NCBI GenBank assembly: GCA_011634665.1
Contig: WAEK01000006.1
Coordinates: 1,197,001-1,261,000 of the forward strand
Source of the DNA: Mortierella sp. BCC40632
Taxonomy: Eukaryota > Mortierellomycota > Mortierellomycetes > Mortierellales > Mortierellaceae
Direction: 5' to 3'
Length of the DNA: 64,000 nt
The notes under the pieces were generated by a model. The model was not told the origin of the DNA. It worked only from the letters and a program-made list of their open reading frames with translations, and made no database searches. Made by a program: the position numbers and the translations under genes. This document shows, one piece after another, positions 10,950 through 22,639 of the stretch. Numbering within the stretch: the first letter of the stretch is position 1; each line of letters begins with the position of its first letter.

Positions 10950-13797
10950 ATGTTCAAGAAGCGCGCCCCCAAAGGGCCTCCTCTCCCCAACCCTACATCC
11001 CGCCGCGAGGACTCTGGCAATGCCAGCGACGGCGACGCTGGCTCGTCTCCGACAACCATCACCGTGTCCATCCCAAAGGATGCATTCGAGCCCATCCCAG
11101 CCCCATCCACTCTCTCAACTACCCGACCTCAACCAAATGGACCAGGCGCGGTTGCTTCGTCATTACCAGCACAAGGATGGAACCCATCTCTCAAAGGCAC
11201 TACAGCATCTCAGCCAGTCATGGACTCTACAGAAAAGGGCAGCGTAGATGCTGCATCAGAAGTGACCGAGGGTGCATCGCCCAATCCCTCCACCCTCACT
11301 GCCGCCTCGCCACCATCAACCTTGTCCTCCTCTTCCACGTCTTCTCCATCGGTGAGATCGACTTCGAGTGGGATGATGCAGAACCTTACTGGACTGTTTG
11401 CTGGTTCGGGTAGTGGTGGTCAAAGCAGCAAGAGCAGCAGCAAGGGCAATAGCCGTCGTGGTTCACCACTTGTCCTAGCCTCAGGAACACTTCCAACTGG
11501 ATCCTCTCCCAAACAATTACAACAACAACAACAACAACAGCAGCAGCAGCAGGCTTCTGTGGAGGCAAAGTTGTGGAATGTCGAGTCATACGACTCCCCT
11601 CCCATGTCTCCAGCCCGCTACATCCCCGCGATTGCTGGCGCCGGTGGTGCAGAATCATCGTACTCTAGAACATTCTCCAAATCGAGTAGTGGAAGCTTCA
11701 TGTCATTCAAGACGCGAACTACAAGTGCATCCGGGGTAACCCCTGGTCCTGGGTCTGCGCAGAGATCCGGGTCTGCCTCTTCACTGCTCTCGAATGCCTC
11801 TTCAACCACGAATCAATCCAACAGTCATCGCCAACTTTCTTCACCAGAGAACAGCCAACGGTCAAAGCTTACTCCGCGGCAACCCAGGTCCGACAATGGA
11901 ACGGATGGTTCAATCCAGATATCCCGAATGTCCGAGACGGGTGGAAGAGGAGGAGGAGTGAAATTCTCTGGAAACCACTCATCTTCTTTCTCATCCTCTC
12001 AATCCACCTTTGGACAGAACAAGAAGCATTCTACTACAGCAGCCTCCTCGTCCTTTTCATCATACCCACCTCAGAAACAACAGCATCGACCCGATCGTAA
12101 CCTTGTTGGGGATTATAACTATGACCAAGACGACCAATACAATGACTTTGGAGAAGACGAAGATAAACGCAAGAAACGGGATCATTCCAGATATGGCCAC
12201 AAGTTTGGTACCAGTCGAGGACAAGGACGATCAGATTCTCGGACGGCGGAGATTGATGATGCACTACCGTTCTTGTTCAAGAATCCCACGAGGATGATCC
12301 GGAGACGGTTCTTGTTTTGTATGCGACGACGAATGCATCCTGTGATTCGGTTGATGGTGTTACTGTTCCTGGCGGCGTCTGTTTGTTTCACGACCTTTCG
12401 ATTGATCTTTGGAGATGGCAGTGCGGCGGCGAAGCGGATCAAAAGTTTTGATTATTCGGAACAACAGCTCAAGTTGCGACGGATCCTTGGACAACAAGGG
12501 ATTGAGACGAGTGGACAGAGGAAACGTGCGCTTTCTGCATTTGATGTTGAAGCTCAGAACTATAGTATTCACCAATGGGGTTTGGATTCTTATGATATCA
12601 ACCAATGTAGGTTCATTTTTGGTTTGAGACCTTTTTTTTTGCTGTTAGAAATCTCAATTAGTCCACTAATCTCTCCAATTTTCAATTTCTTCTGCCTTTC
12701 CCGCGATAACTGAACAACAACAATGACAACAACCTCCTGTCCAATAGCCAAAGCAGTGATTCGGATAGCAGAAGACTATATGCTTTCCAAGGCGTTTAGT
12801 ACTGCCATGCATCCGACTCGTGTGATTCCTTTTTACTTTCGAGCCTCCTTCCGGGACGAGAACGACGATGACGATCTCCATCTGGATGACGATGACTTTA
12901 TTATTGACCGAGGCGCAACGGGCGATCCACACTCGTCCTCATGGTTTGCAACAAGTCGTCAACCAGACCCTTTGTTGGTGACTATCACGACCTTGATCAC
13001 ACCCGATCGGTATGGTGTCTTTCTTCGACTCGTAAAACAATACCGGGGACCGATCTCAGTAGCGACACATATCCGAAAGGGTGAAGATCAAGACGCGAGA
13101 TTTGATGAACTGCATTCATTCTTTCGAGAGCATCCGATCCTAAGAAAATATGTAGATCTTCATGTGATTGTAGATGGGATCGACTATCAGCTGAACATGT
13201 GGAGGAACGTGGCCCGAATGTTTGCTCGGACGGATTATTTCATGATGCTGGACGTGGACTTTCATATACCCTCGGGATTCAAGGACCGACTTCATCATGA
13301 TCCCAGAAATTTGGAACTCTTGGCCTCGGGAGTGGCACTTGTTGTACCGGCCTTTGAGTATAAATTGGACAAGGATCCCAAGGATTCCAAATTCTTTCCA
13401 GATTCAAAAGAGGATCTCTTGCCACTTTTGGAGAAGGGTCATATTCATGTCTTTCACGATTCATTCCCGCCGGGACATGCAGCGACCGAGACTCCACGAT
13501 GGACGCGACTTGGTAAAAGAACACGGATACCGATTGAGAAGAAGGAAGAAGGAAGTGAAGGAGAAGGTGGACTTGGTGATGGTGGTTCTGAAGAGATGTT
13601 GATTCGGATGATCCAGGGTGCGGGACGAGAAGAGTATATGGAACTAGAAGCTGAACCTGAGCAACCATACAAGGTGACCAAGTTTGAGCCCAAGTATGAA
13701 CCCTATATCATCTTGAAAAAAGAGGGTACTCCCTGGTGTGACGAGCGATTTGTTGGATATGGAGCCAACAAAGCGGTAAGTTCTGGGTGTTTCAAAG

Positions 13798-13831
<34 letters not shown>

Positions 13832-13856
13832 TATATATATCATTATTTCTCACTAA

Positions 13857-13929
<73 letters not shown>

Positions 13930-14746
13930 GGCGTGTCTGTACGAGATCTATATTTCAGGGGTTGATTTTTGGGTGATGCCACACGACTTTTTGATTCACC
14001 AATACCACGACTACCCCACCACCAACCGCAAAAATGGTCGAATCCTTAACAAGCAACTCTTTGTCTCGTTCCAACAAGAAGTCTGTTATCGAGTCTTGGA
14101 CCGAATGATCTGGACAGGTGAATGGTATACGGATCGAGCCAATAATCTGAGAGAGCAATGTTCAGCTTTTGAAGGGTTCTTAAAGTCGGCGGATGAGATG
14201 GCAGCGGATTTTGAACGACTTTATCCAAACAGTCTACTCAAGGACCCGATATTTGTGCCCAACAAAAAGAAATCGACTCACAAGACTGTTAAGAATGGAC
14301 ATGAACCAGCGTCCCCAGGACCTCATTGGGAGCAAGGACAAGACCGAGGCCGATCGTGGTGGTCAGAGCATGATCCGGGCTCGATGGGGCATCAAGTGGA
14401 TGGTAAAGTCTGGGGTGGTATCACGCCCAAGACCTATTATGTGCCACCGATTGAGGATGAAGAGCTGGACGTGACTGAAAAGGTACTGAACTTTGATGAC
14501 CAACAAGGTGAGAAGAAAGAAGAAGTGAACGGTGAAGGTCAAGGGTTGGTTGACCAGGAAGGGCAAAGTGTGATCGAGGTGAAACAAGAGGATCCCAATC
14601 CTGGTGAAGGGGATGCACAAGTGCACCAAGACAATGAAAAGGCCATTCGTGATGAGGACAATGGCCATGCTGGGCTTGACCTTGGGAACAGATTAACGGG
14701 TGAGCGGTTAGAACGGTTCCGAGAAGGCATTATCCTTCCGGGATAA
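10950..14746 (+). CDS. LARGE/B4GAT1-like glycosyltransferase (GT49), type II membrane protein
   Basis: Predicted Golgi glycosyltransferase of 1166 residues; exons 10950-12606, 12748-13775 and 13931-14746. The first 460 residues are Ser/Thr/Gln-rich and cytosolic by prediction, followed by a basic stretch and one membrane span at about 465-487. The lumenal part has the GT49 signatures: a DVD metal/nucleotide-sugar motif (D721-D723, context FMMLDVDFHIP), WCDERFVGYG at the end of exon 2, and a VMPHDFLIHQYHDYP segment in exon 3 matching the VLP...H..H region of LARGE. LARGE proteins carry GT8 plus GT49; only the GT49 part is seen, so B4GAT1-like single-domain enzymes are the closer analogue. Substrate is unknown. 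The acidic C-terminal 200 residues are low complexity. The start is the ATG at 10950; the frame opens slightly upstream without another ATG. Confidence 0.85.
13800..13930. repeat. T run, TA repeat and (CT)34 filling an intron
   Basis: Intron 2 of the GT49 gene is almost entirely simple sequence: about 29 T, a short TA repeat, a CTAAC branch-point-like motif near 13851, then 34 uninterrupted CT units (13861-13928) ending directly in the AG acceptor. Confidence 0.92.
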
Positions 14747-14761
14747 TAATAATAATTATAA

Positions 14762-14794
<33 letters not shown>

Positions 14795-15438
14795 CCCTGC
14801 TAAAAAGGGGTCATTCTACTTTCATCTGCTTTTTGCAGAAAGATTTGACCCTTTGTAGAACCATCGACCCTCTTGCCAGGATTTGGCAACAGCCCGTTGC
14901 TGCTTGCAGCCGTTGTTATCGTCCATTGCTGCTTGCATGGTATCGACCGTTGCTCGTTAGTTATCCACAACGGCTGCAGAACAATGGCTGAGTGGGCGGC
15001 GGCTGTGGCTGTGGGGAGTAGAGTAGATAGAGCCTTTTTGTAGAAAGGAAGAGAGAGGCATGCATGCATGCATTGACCAAAACTCCATGGCGGACATTGT
15101 CAGTCACGACCGTGGGTGAGTCCAGTTGTCCAATGGGTGTATGTGGGCTGTGGACGATGTATCGTGCATTTCCTTTTTCTGTCCTTGGTCTTTTTTTTTT
15201 TTTCTTCCTCTTTGCCATCCTCTCTCATATCATTCCTCTCATTTCGTCCCATCGACTTTACTCCTCTGGGCGGTCCCATCCTCATCACTCCTTCCACGTC
15301 TCTTTCTCTCTCTCTCTCCCTCGTTCTCGCTCTCATTCTCTCTCTCACGTCCATACTCTTTCTCTCATTCTCTCTCATTCTCTCTTTTCTTTTCCTTCCC
15401 GTCCCTCAACACCCTTCCGCCTCATCTAAGACGAGATC
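14747..15438. other. Intergenic: GT49 3' end and synaptojanin promoter
   Basis: A 27-nt A run starts about 20 bases after the GT49 stop. Further on there is a GCATGCATGCATGCAT stretch near 15060 and a CT-rich leader at about 15300-15410 before the next start. No gene seen. Confidence 0.6.
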
Positions 15439-18400
15439 ATGATGCAGTCGGATGTCTACCTGTCGTCGACTAGCGACGGTGGGCGTTCCATCATCCTCAA
15501 ACCTGCTACGAGTCGGTACGGTGCAGCGGCCGAAAAGAGTGCCACGGTTCACTTTTCACTCCACCCAGACCCGACACCTCAACGACTCCCTCAAGTCTCG
15601 GTCCGACTTGAATCCACCAGTGCATTCGATCCTCAACATTGTCGAAAGCTTTATAATCGCCCCGTGTATGGATGCTTAGGTCTCATGCACCTCGCCGGTG
15701 GTACAGTATATAATTTTTTTCTCTCTCTCTCTCTGGGTTGAACTTGAAGGGATCCTGCTACGAGTGTAGCACATGGTTGAGCCTGGTCTACAGCATCTTT
15801 TTACCAGTTGCTTAGCTAACGTCCCGACTCTCCCCCCTGGGTGTGTTTTTTTTTTTTTTTTTTTTTTTTTTTTCTTGCCTTTGACCTATAGACACGTTCA
15901 TTGCCCTGGTAACAGGTTGTACCAAAGTGGGAGAAATCCGAATCGAGGAACCCGTTTATCGGATCATTGCCGTCAAGTTCTTTTCGCTCTCGGGCAACAC
16001 CCCAGACGAGGACATGATCCCATCATCGTATAGTGCTGATTACTCTTCTGGTTATGACAGTGATTCGAGTCCACCTGCCATGGTCCCACATCCCTGTCGA
16101 GACTTGGAAAAGGTGCTTTGTAACGGGGCATTCTTCTTTTCACCTCATTTCGATCTTACTCGGTCGGTCCAGGCCAGGTAAAAAGGGTATCTTGTGAGAG
16201 ATGGGAGAGATAGAAGAGAGAGAAAGAGAGAGAGAAAAGAATGTGGTTTCTGCTCTAGCTCGACTTGTCTCATCAATTTTTCACTCTTTCGTCTCTCTTT
16301 TTTTCTTTCTTTATTTGACTCATTGTCTGGCATGTGCAAAATTCTCACTCGAAATCGAAACCATCCCTACTGGGCAATGTGTCTCTTTCTTTTAGGTCAA
16401 AGAGGGCACGCGAGACCTTGACCATGGACGCCAATGCAGAGTATGACGAAAGTTTCCTGTGGAACGCATTTATGCTCAAGGAATTGATGGCGTTCCGATC
16501 ACATCTGGATGAACAGCAGCGCGCCGAATTTGACTATAGCGGTTTGCTTGTATGTGTTTCCTATGTCTTTTATACATATATGTGAACGATCTATGAGGAG
16601 AATTATTGTTACTGCCACAACAACAACAATCGCAACAACAACAGAGATTCTGAAAACACTCTATTCAACGTCTACGTTTTAGGTTCATGTCATTCAAGGA
16701 TATGTAGGAAGTCAACCTTTCCGGACTGCTACAACACAGGGACAGATCTCGGTGATCTCTAGGCTTAGCGCAAGACGAGCTGGTAAGACTCATTTCTTTG
16801 AATGACAAAAGAAAAAACAACACGTACATTTTTATCACCACCTTCTCTGTCGATACATCTTTTTTTTTTCTTATTCTTCTTCTTTCACTATAACTCACCC
16901 TAACAATCACGTCTCTTGGAATTGCTCATTTATTTCAACCCGCAGGCACACGATACAATACACGAGGAATTGATGATAGCGGAAATGTGGCCAACTTTGT
17001 GGAGGTAGGGAGATCTCTTTAGTCTTTTTTTACTTGTTGTTTTTGCTCCGCAAGCTGGACAGTGGTCAAGAATCAAGAGAGAACCCCTATCATTCGTGCT
17101 AACTCCTTTTTCTATCGATCCCATTTCCTTGAAAATGAATGACAGACAGAGACTATATTGTCCAATAGAGATTGGTGCTTTTCATACACTCAGATCCGAG
17201 GAAGCGTCCCTGGTGAGTTTTTTTTTTGCCTTTCGGCTCAAGAGATGTTCAAAAGAAGATGTACTCGAAAGAATACCATGCTAATACTTTTGGTTATGTG
17301 TGCACCATCCAGTGTTTTGGGAACAACAGGGTTTGCAGCTCGCTAGTCACAAAATTCAACTTTCTAGAAGTTCTGAAGCAGCACGGCCAGCGGTCCGTCG
17401 ACATTTTGAGGAACTTATTCAGAAATATGAATCGGTTCATATCTTGGATCTGTTGGGCTCCAAGGATTCGGGCGAGGTGACCTTGACACAGGAGTATCGA
17501 TCACAGATTCTAAGCATTGACCAGTCGATTCGGAAGGATCTACACATGACCTGTTTTGACTATCATTCCCAAGTCAAAGGAGGCAACTATGATCAGGTCC
17601 GACAGCTCCTAGATAAGGTTCGCGGCGATTCTGAGCGTTTTGGATATTTCTACCACGATCTACACACGGACAGCATCATCGAGTCGCAAAGGGGTGTCTT
17701 CCGTACCAACTGTTTGGATTGTCTAGACAGGTAAGAAAATGAATGAATTTTTTTTTCTCAACTCTGTGTTACTGGCCACGGTGGAAGAGGGGAGCGTCTT
17801 GGAGATTCAGGATTGTACTTGACAACATAAAGTACATCCTTTTCCAAATAGAACCAATGTGATCCAGAGCAATCTCTCCAAGGAAGTAGTGGAGGCACTT
17901 CTTCATAATTTGTTGCCACAGGATAGTCGATTTGCCAATCTGATGCTAGTCCATTCCGAGATTTGGGCCGACAATGGTGACATGTTGTCCAAGATTTACA
18001 CAGGAACGGGAGCCCTCAAATCTGATGTTACACGGTCGGGCAAAATGTCGTTTGCATCCATGTTGGGTGACGCCACCAAGTCGATCAATCGGTTCTATAT
18101 CAACAATTTCCAAGACAAGGATCGCCAAGAAGTCATTGATATTCTCTTGGTAAGTACCAATGTTTTATAATTTCGTTCAGTGAGAAGGTGGCGAAAATAG
18201 CCAAGATCTAACTAAAAGCGCTCAAAACTCGACTTAATGGGAACAGGGCAAGATGGCGAACCAGACACCTGTGACGATCCACGATCCTGTTCAGGCCACA
18301 GTGACTTCACAAATGAATGCTCGCCAGCATGAGTACTCTCAAAAGGTCCAGATCGATGTCTTTGTTGGAACGTATAACTTGAATGGAAAAGCGCCTATGG

Positions 18401-21400
18401 GCGAGTCACTCGAATCCTGGTTGTGTTTTGATCCAGGTAATGGCTAATGTTTTTATATAAAAGTATATATATCGATTCGGTTAGCAAGGCATTAACAAAC
18501 GCCTTGACTTGATAGATTTTCCGGAGCCTGACCTCTATGTAATCGGATTCCAAGAAATTGTCAAGCTAACGCCGAAGCAGATCATGGCAACGGATGAAAA
18601 CAAACGAGTCATCTGGGAGAAAGAGGTAGAACGCACCATCAACAAACCAGGGGGCCCACGCTATGTTCAATTACGTTCAGGACAGCTTGTAGGCGCTGCA
18701 TTAATGATCTATGCCAAGGAAGAAAACCTGCCTCATATCCGGAACGTGGAGTGCTCAATCAAGAAGGTAATTTGGAATGCTGATCGCCATGTCGGCTTCA
18801 ATATCATTGTTGAATGAAGCGACCAGCTTGATAGTAACTGCTTTGGTTTGCCTCATCCATTTTTTTTTTTTCAAATGGTAGACGGGTATGAAGGGAATGG
18901 CAGGAAACAAGGGTGCGGTCGCCATTCGGATGGACTATCATGAGACGTCATTGTGTTTAGTCACATCTCATCTTGCATCAGGACAAGAAAATCTCCAGGA
19001 ACGTAACAACGATTACCACACCATCAATGACGGTATTTCGTTTGCACGTGGCCGGACCATCTCGAGTCATAACGTTATCCTCTGGTGTGGCGACTTTAAT
19101 TACCGTGTCGATATGGACAATGACCAGATTCGTTCCTTGGTTGCGCAACGCGATCCTAAAAACCTTGATATTATTTACCGATGTGATCAGCTGAAGCGAT
19201 CGATCGACTATGACGAAGCCTTTTATGGATACAAGGAGGGCATCATCCGATTTGCACCGACATACCGATATGACATTGGATCGGATGCATATGATACAAG
19301 TGAAAAGTATCGAGCCCCGGCTTGGACGGATCGTATTCTTTATATGGGTCGAGGTATTATCCAGACCAGCTATCAACGGGCCGAGTTGCGAACCTCGGAC
19401 CATCGTCCTGTCATGTCGATCTTTGTGTTGGAGCTGACTATGATGGATACGGTGGCCAAGGAGCGAATGGAAGAGACTCTTTATCGTCAGAATTCAAATC
19501 GGTCCTCGAAACTCGGTAAGTTAAATGGTTCGTCCCCAAAGCACCCTTTATTCTGCCTGTTCGTTTGTTTTGTTTTGTTTTGTTTTGATCTTGTAAGGCA
19601 TTGCCATGAATTAACAATATTCTTGTCGCCACCAAACTCGCACTGCTGTGACATTAAAAAAAAAAAAAAGTAGTCAAGCCAAGCTCGGATAAGCACCAGT
19701 GGTGGAACGACCCACTTGAAGACGGCAATACGCGTATCCCATCAAACAACCGGAACCCATTCGAGAATGATCGAGCCGTTGCTGATCCTCAAAAGGCGCG
19801 ACCTGGACAACCAGCCTTACCTTTACCTCCTCGAGGCAACCCTGTTGCTCCTTCGGTCGATCTACTAGGGGGTATGCATGTAGTGTCAAGTAAAAGTGGA
19901 AACAACTATCGATGAGTTTTTATTAACGACTTTTATCTTTGTATAGACTCTCCGGGCGGTCAGTGCAACGCTCCTATCCTTTCGACTGTCAACGCTGGAC
20001 AGGATACCAAGGCAGGAGGAGCAAGGACCAATGGTGGTAGTGCAGCCTCCAACCAGCTGTCTTCCTTGCTCGCCAACAAAAAGCCTAATACCCCACCAGT
20101 ACCCCCCATCAGCCGAAGAACTGGGGTCCCGATCAAGGGCTTGCCTCCAGTCGCAGTGATTCATAAGGACGCAAACCCAACATTGAACGCAGTGCGGCGG
20201 CCTGCACCTCCGCCACCCCAGCGAAATGGCGCCACAGGGGCAGGCAGAGACGACACGGATGACGACGATGATGATGATGACGATGACGATGATGACGATG
20301 ATGACGATACCGTTAATAACAACATTAAAATAGACGAGAGCACTAGCAATGTCAACTCTACTAAAAAGCAAGATGAGGCAAAAGACTCGAGTGCAGATCA
20401 AGAAACGTTGCTAAAGCCGAGTGAGCTCAAGAAGCAGCATCAACAGCCATTTTTGGTCCCAGGCGCAGAGACGAAGCCACTCACTCCGTCCATGATGGCT
20501 ATCAAACTAAAGGACAACGACTTTATCCGACCTGGTATGCCATCCTCACACTCTTCTTCCGCCTCATCTTTGGCCACCACTACATCAACCCCTTTATCAT
20601 CTGAGACACAAGCTAAAGCCGCGGCGACTAAGGCTAAGGTGCTCCTCCCAGGGCTCCATGGCGAAGATAAAAGATCACCAGGGGTCTCAGCTGGTTCAGT
20701 CTCTGTTGCGTCACTAGGACTTGGATTGGGCGCCAAGCCAGTAACCCCAAAGTCACAAGCTCAAGGAACAGAGGAAGAGGAAAAGCCTAGTCCATCGGTG
20801 TCAGAGCTGAAAAAGTCGTTTGCGACCACGTCTACAGGAGCCAGCTCATCAACACCACCAGCGCCTAAACAAAAGCCCACTGTGCTCAAGGCAGCTGCAG
20901 AAAGTCCTCTCGCAGCCAAGACAGAGACAAATAGCAGCAATGGTAGTGTGGGTATGAGCAAGACAAATGTTGGTCCATTGAACAGTGGCGCCAAGGGCTC
21001 AACAGGGAACGGCGCATTGCCTACCATATCCCCTGTTATTCCGATGACCAAGCCGCTCGTATTTTCAACCACGGGCGTCGCTCCAACAAGCACGAGTAAG
21101 CCTTTGGTGGCTAAAGGCTACGGTGGTGCCAGTAGTGGAGGTACTCAAGGCAACAGTGTCACTGGAAGTGTTAAATTGCCAGGCCTTGGAGTCTCGAAGG
21201 AAGTGACATTTAAGGGAAGCAAAGATGGCAACGGGTCAGCGATTGGACAGGGCCGAGTAGGTGGTAGCCATGGCCCCATCACGGCAACAGCAACGACAAC
21301 GACAACGAGCAATGCTCGGGATGAGAAAGCAGCCAAGGATGTCAAGCCCGCGAGTGGAAGTGTCCGTGAGGCGATCAAGGCCCTCAAGACGACAGAGAAC

Positions 21401-21571
21401 AAGGACCATGGCCCCGAAGGAATGCCACAGACAAATACCAGCACCAAGACGAACACTACTTCTACTAAAGGAACTGCCAGCGCCATTGGAGCCGAGGCCG
21501 AGGCCGAAGCCGAAGCCGAAGAGGAAGAAGGTGAAAAGGTGGATGCGTTCGCCTTTTGGAAGAGCAAATGA
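15439..21571 (+). CDS. Synaptojanin-like phosphoinositide phosphatase (Sac + 5-phosphatase)
   Basis: Removes phosphates from membrane phosphoinositides in endocytosis and vesicle traffic, like yeast Inp51/52/53 and animal synaptojanin. Thirteen exons (15439-15700, 15892-16177, 16396-16549, 16683-16782, 16946-17004, 17146-17212, 17313-17730, 17852-18149, 18247-18436, 18516-18766, 18882-19515, 19674-19871, 19947-21571) join in frame to 1513 residues. The Sac domain (about 50-560) has the catalytic NCLDCLDRTN loop with Cys443, split by an intron between CLDR and TN. The 5-phosphatase domain (about 580-890) has GTYNLNG, GDFNYR (D766), PAWTDR (841-846) and SDHRPV (867-872). The Pro/Ser/Thr-rich tail has an NPF tripeptide (934-936), the EH-domain ligand found in synaptojanins, a PPVPP-type proline segment and a run of Asp from about 1076. 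Both catalytic sites look intact. Confidence 0.93.
20257..20310 (+). repeat. GAY codon repeat (poly-Asp tract) in synaptojanin tail
   Basis: Consecutive GAT/GAC codons encode an Asp run from about residue 1076 of the synaptojanin-like protein. It is in frame and purely coding simple sequence. Confidence 0.85.
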
Positions 21572-22444
21572 ACCACTCTAAAATAAAATCTATGCCCGAC
21601 GCGTCTCTGACTAAGCTGGCGGCGAAAGACACTACGGTGACGTTTAGTAACTGGCTAGGGAGAGCACTTCGATTGGTGCAGTCGCGTCGCGATTATCGGG
21701 ACGTGAGCCGTGTCCTCTCCTGTGTGGGTTGGGGGCCCTGCGCAGTGCGTGTGCCAGGGAGAGCGGGCAGCCACGGAGAGAGAGAGAGAGAGAGAGAGAG
21801 ATGCTCTATTTCACACCCGTCATGTCACGGGCCCGGTCCAGTCCACACTACTGGCCCAACTCACCCACTCTGGCCTACGTAAGTGGCCACTTTGTCCCCA
21901 ACCTACTCTGCAGCTGATGAGTGGGCTAGCCTCTAGTCTGCCATCCAATTGTCCTTTGGATCACTGCACATTTGCCTTCCATTTCAAGATGGTGTACTCA
22001 TGAGATGGAGGTGGATGCGCGAATGAAAGGGGTGAGATTGGGATGGGATGAAGATGGAGAGGAGCGAAGGAGGGAGTGAGAGCGAAAGGGGACCCAGGAT
22101 CGATTTTTTTCATCGTGTCGCCAAAATCGCCAAAAATCGCCAAAAAAATCAAAAAAAAAACATAAAATTTTTTTTTCGGATGCAGTTTGATTCTTCTTCA
22201 CGCGTCGCGCGATGTCCCTGCGTTTCTTATTGGACATGAGGGCGATAAAGGATTGAGTTTATAAGTGGAAAGCCATCGTCGATTGCTCCAAATCTTTTTT
22301 TTTTTTTTTTTTTTTTCCTCTTCTTCTCTCTTCTCTTTTTTTTTTTTCTCTTCTCTTTTTTTTTCTTTTCTCTCTTCATCCTCACTCTCTCTTTCAACCC
22401 TACTCCCCTTCTCCCCACCCACCCACCCACTTACACACCTCAAA
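21572..22444. other. Intergenic: synaptojanin 3' end and YABBY/HMG promoter
   Basis: An AATAAA at 21582-21587 follows the synaptojanin stop. Nearer the next gene are ATTGG (an inverted CCAAT box) at about 22228 and TTTATAAG at about 22257, then a T/C-rich leader (22292-22400). These fit a TATA-containing promoter for a highly expressed small gene (inference). Confidence 0.55.
21582..21587 (+). promoter_or_regulatory. Putative polyadenylation signal (AATAAA)
   Basis: Exact AATAAA ten bases after the synaptojanin stop; closer than usual, so it may not be the functional signal. Confidence 0.35.
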
Positions 22445-22639
22445 ATGGCCAAGGAAAAGTCCACAAAGAAGACTCCCGGCAAGAAGTTGTCGCCCTACAA
22501 CAAGTTCATGAAGGAGGAGCTCGCCAACATCAAGAAGGAGAAGCCTGAGTTGAACCACAAGGAGGCTTTCAAGGCTGTGGCCGAGCGCTGGAAGACCGCT
22601 CCCCAGAACCCCAAGGCTGCCGCCAACAAGAGCTCTTAA
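22445..22639 (+). CDS. Small YABBY/HMG-box-like protein
   Basis: A 64-residue intronless protein. After a Lys-rich start it reads KKLSPYNKFMKEELANIKKE, then NHKEAFKAVAERWKTAPQNP, which closely follows the helix pattern and the SPYN/F..W motifs of the YABBY C-terminal, HMG-like fold. Small stand-alone proteins of this kind occur in fungi and are presumed to bind DNA as chromatin proteins (family knowledge). The whole protein is the domain plus short basic ends. The ATG follows a CAAA context and a long T/C-rich leader, and the stop is TAA. A TTTATAAG and an inverted CCAAT box sit about 190 and 215 bases upstream. Function beyond DNA binding is not known. Confidence 0.85.
   Translation: MAKEKSTKKTPGKKLSPYNKFMKEELANIKKEKPELNHKEAFKAVAERWKTAPQNPKAAANKSS

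Noticed and set aside
14766..14792. Poly-A tail of a processed retrocopy at the GT49 3' end
   Set aside because: The GT49 gene has two real introns, so the encoded A run is not evidence of retroposition.
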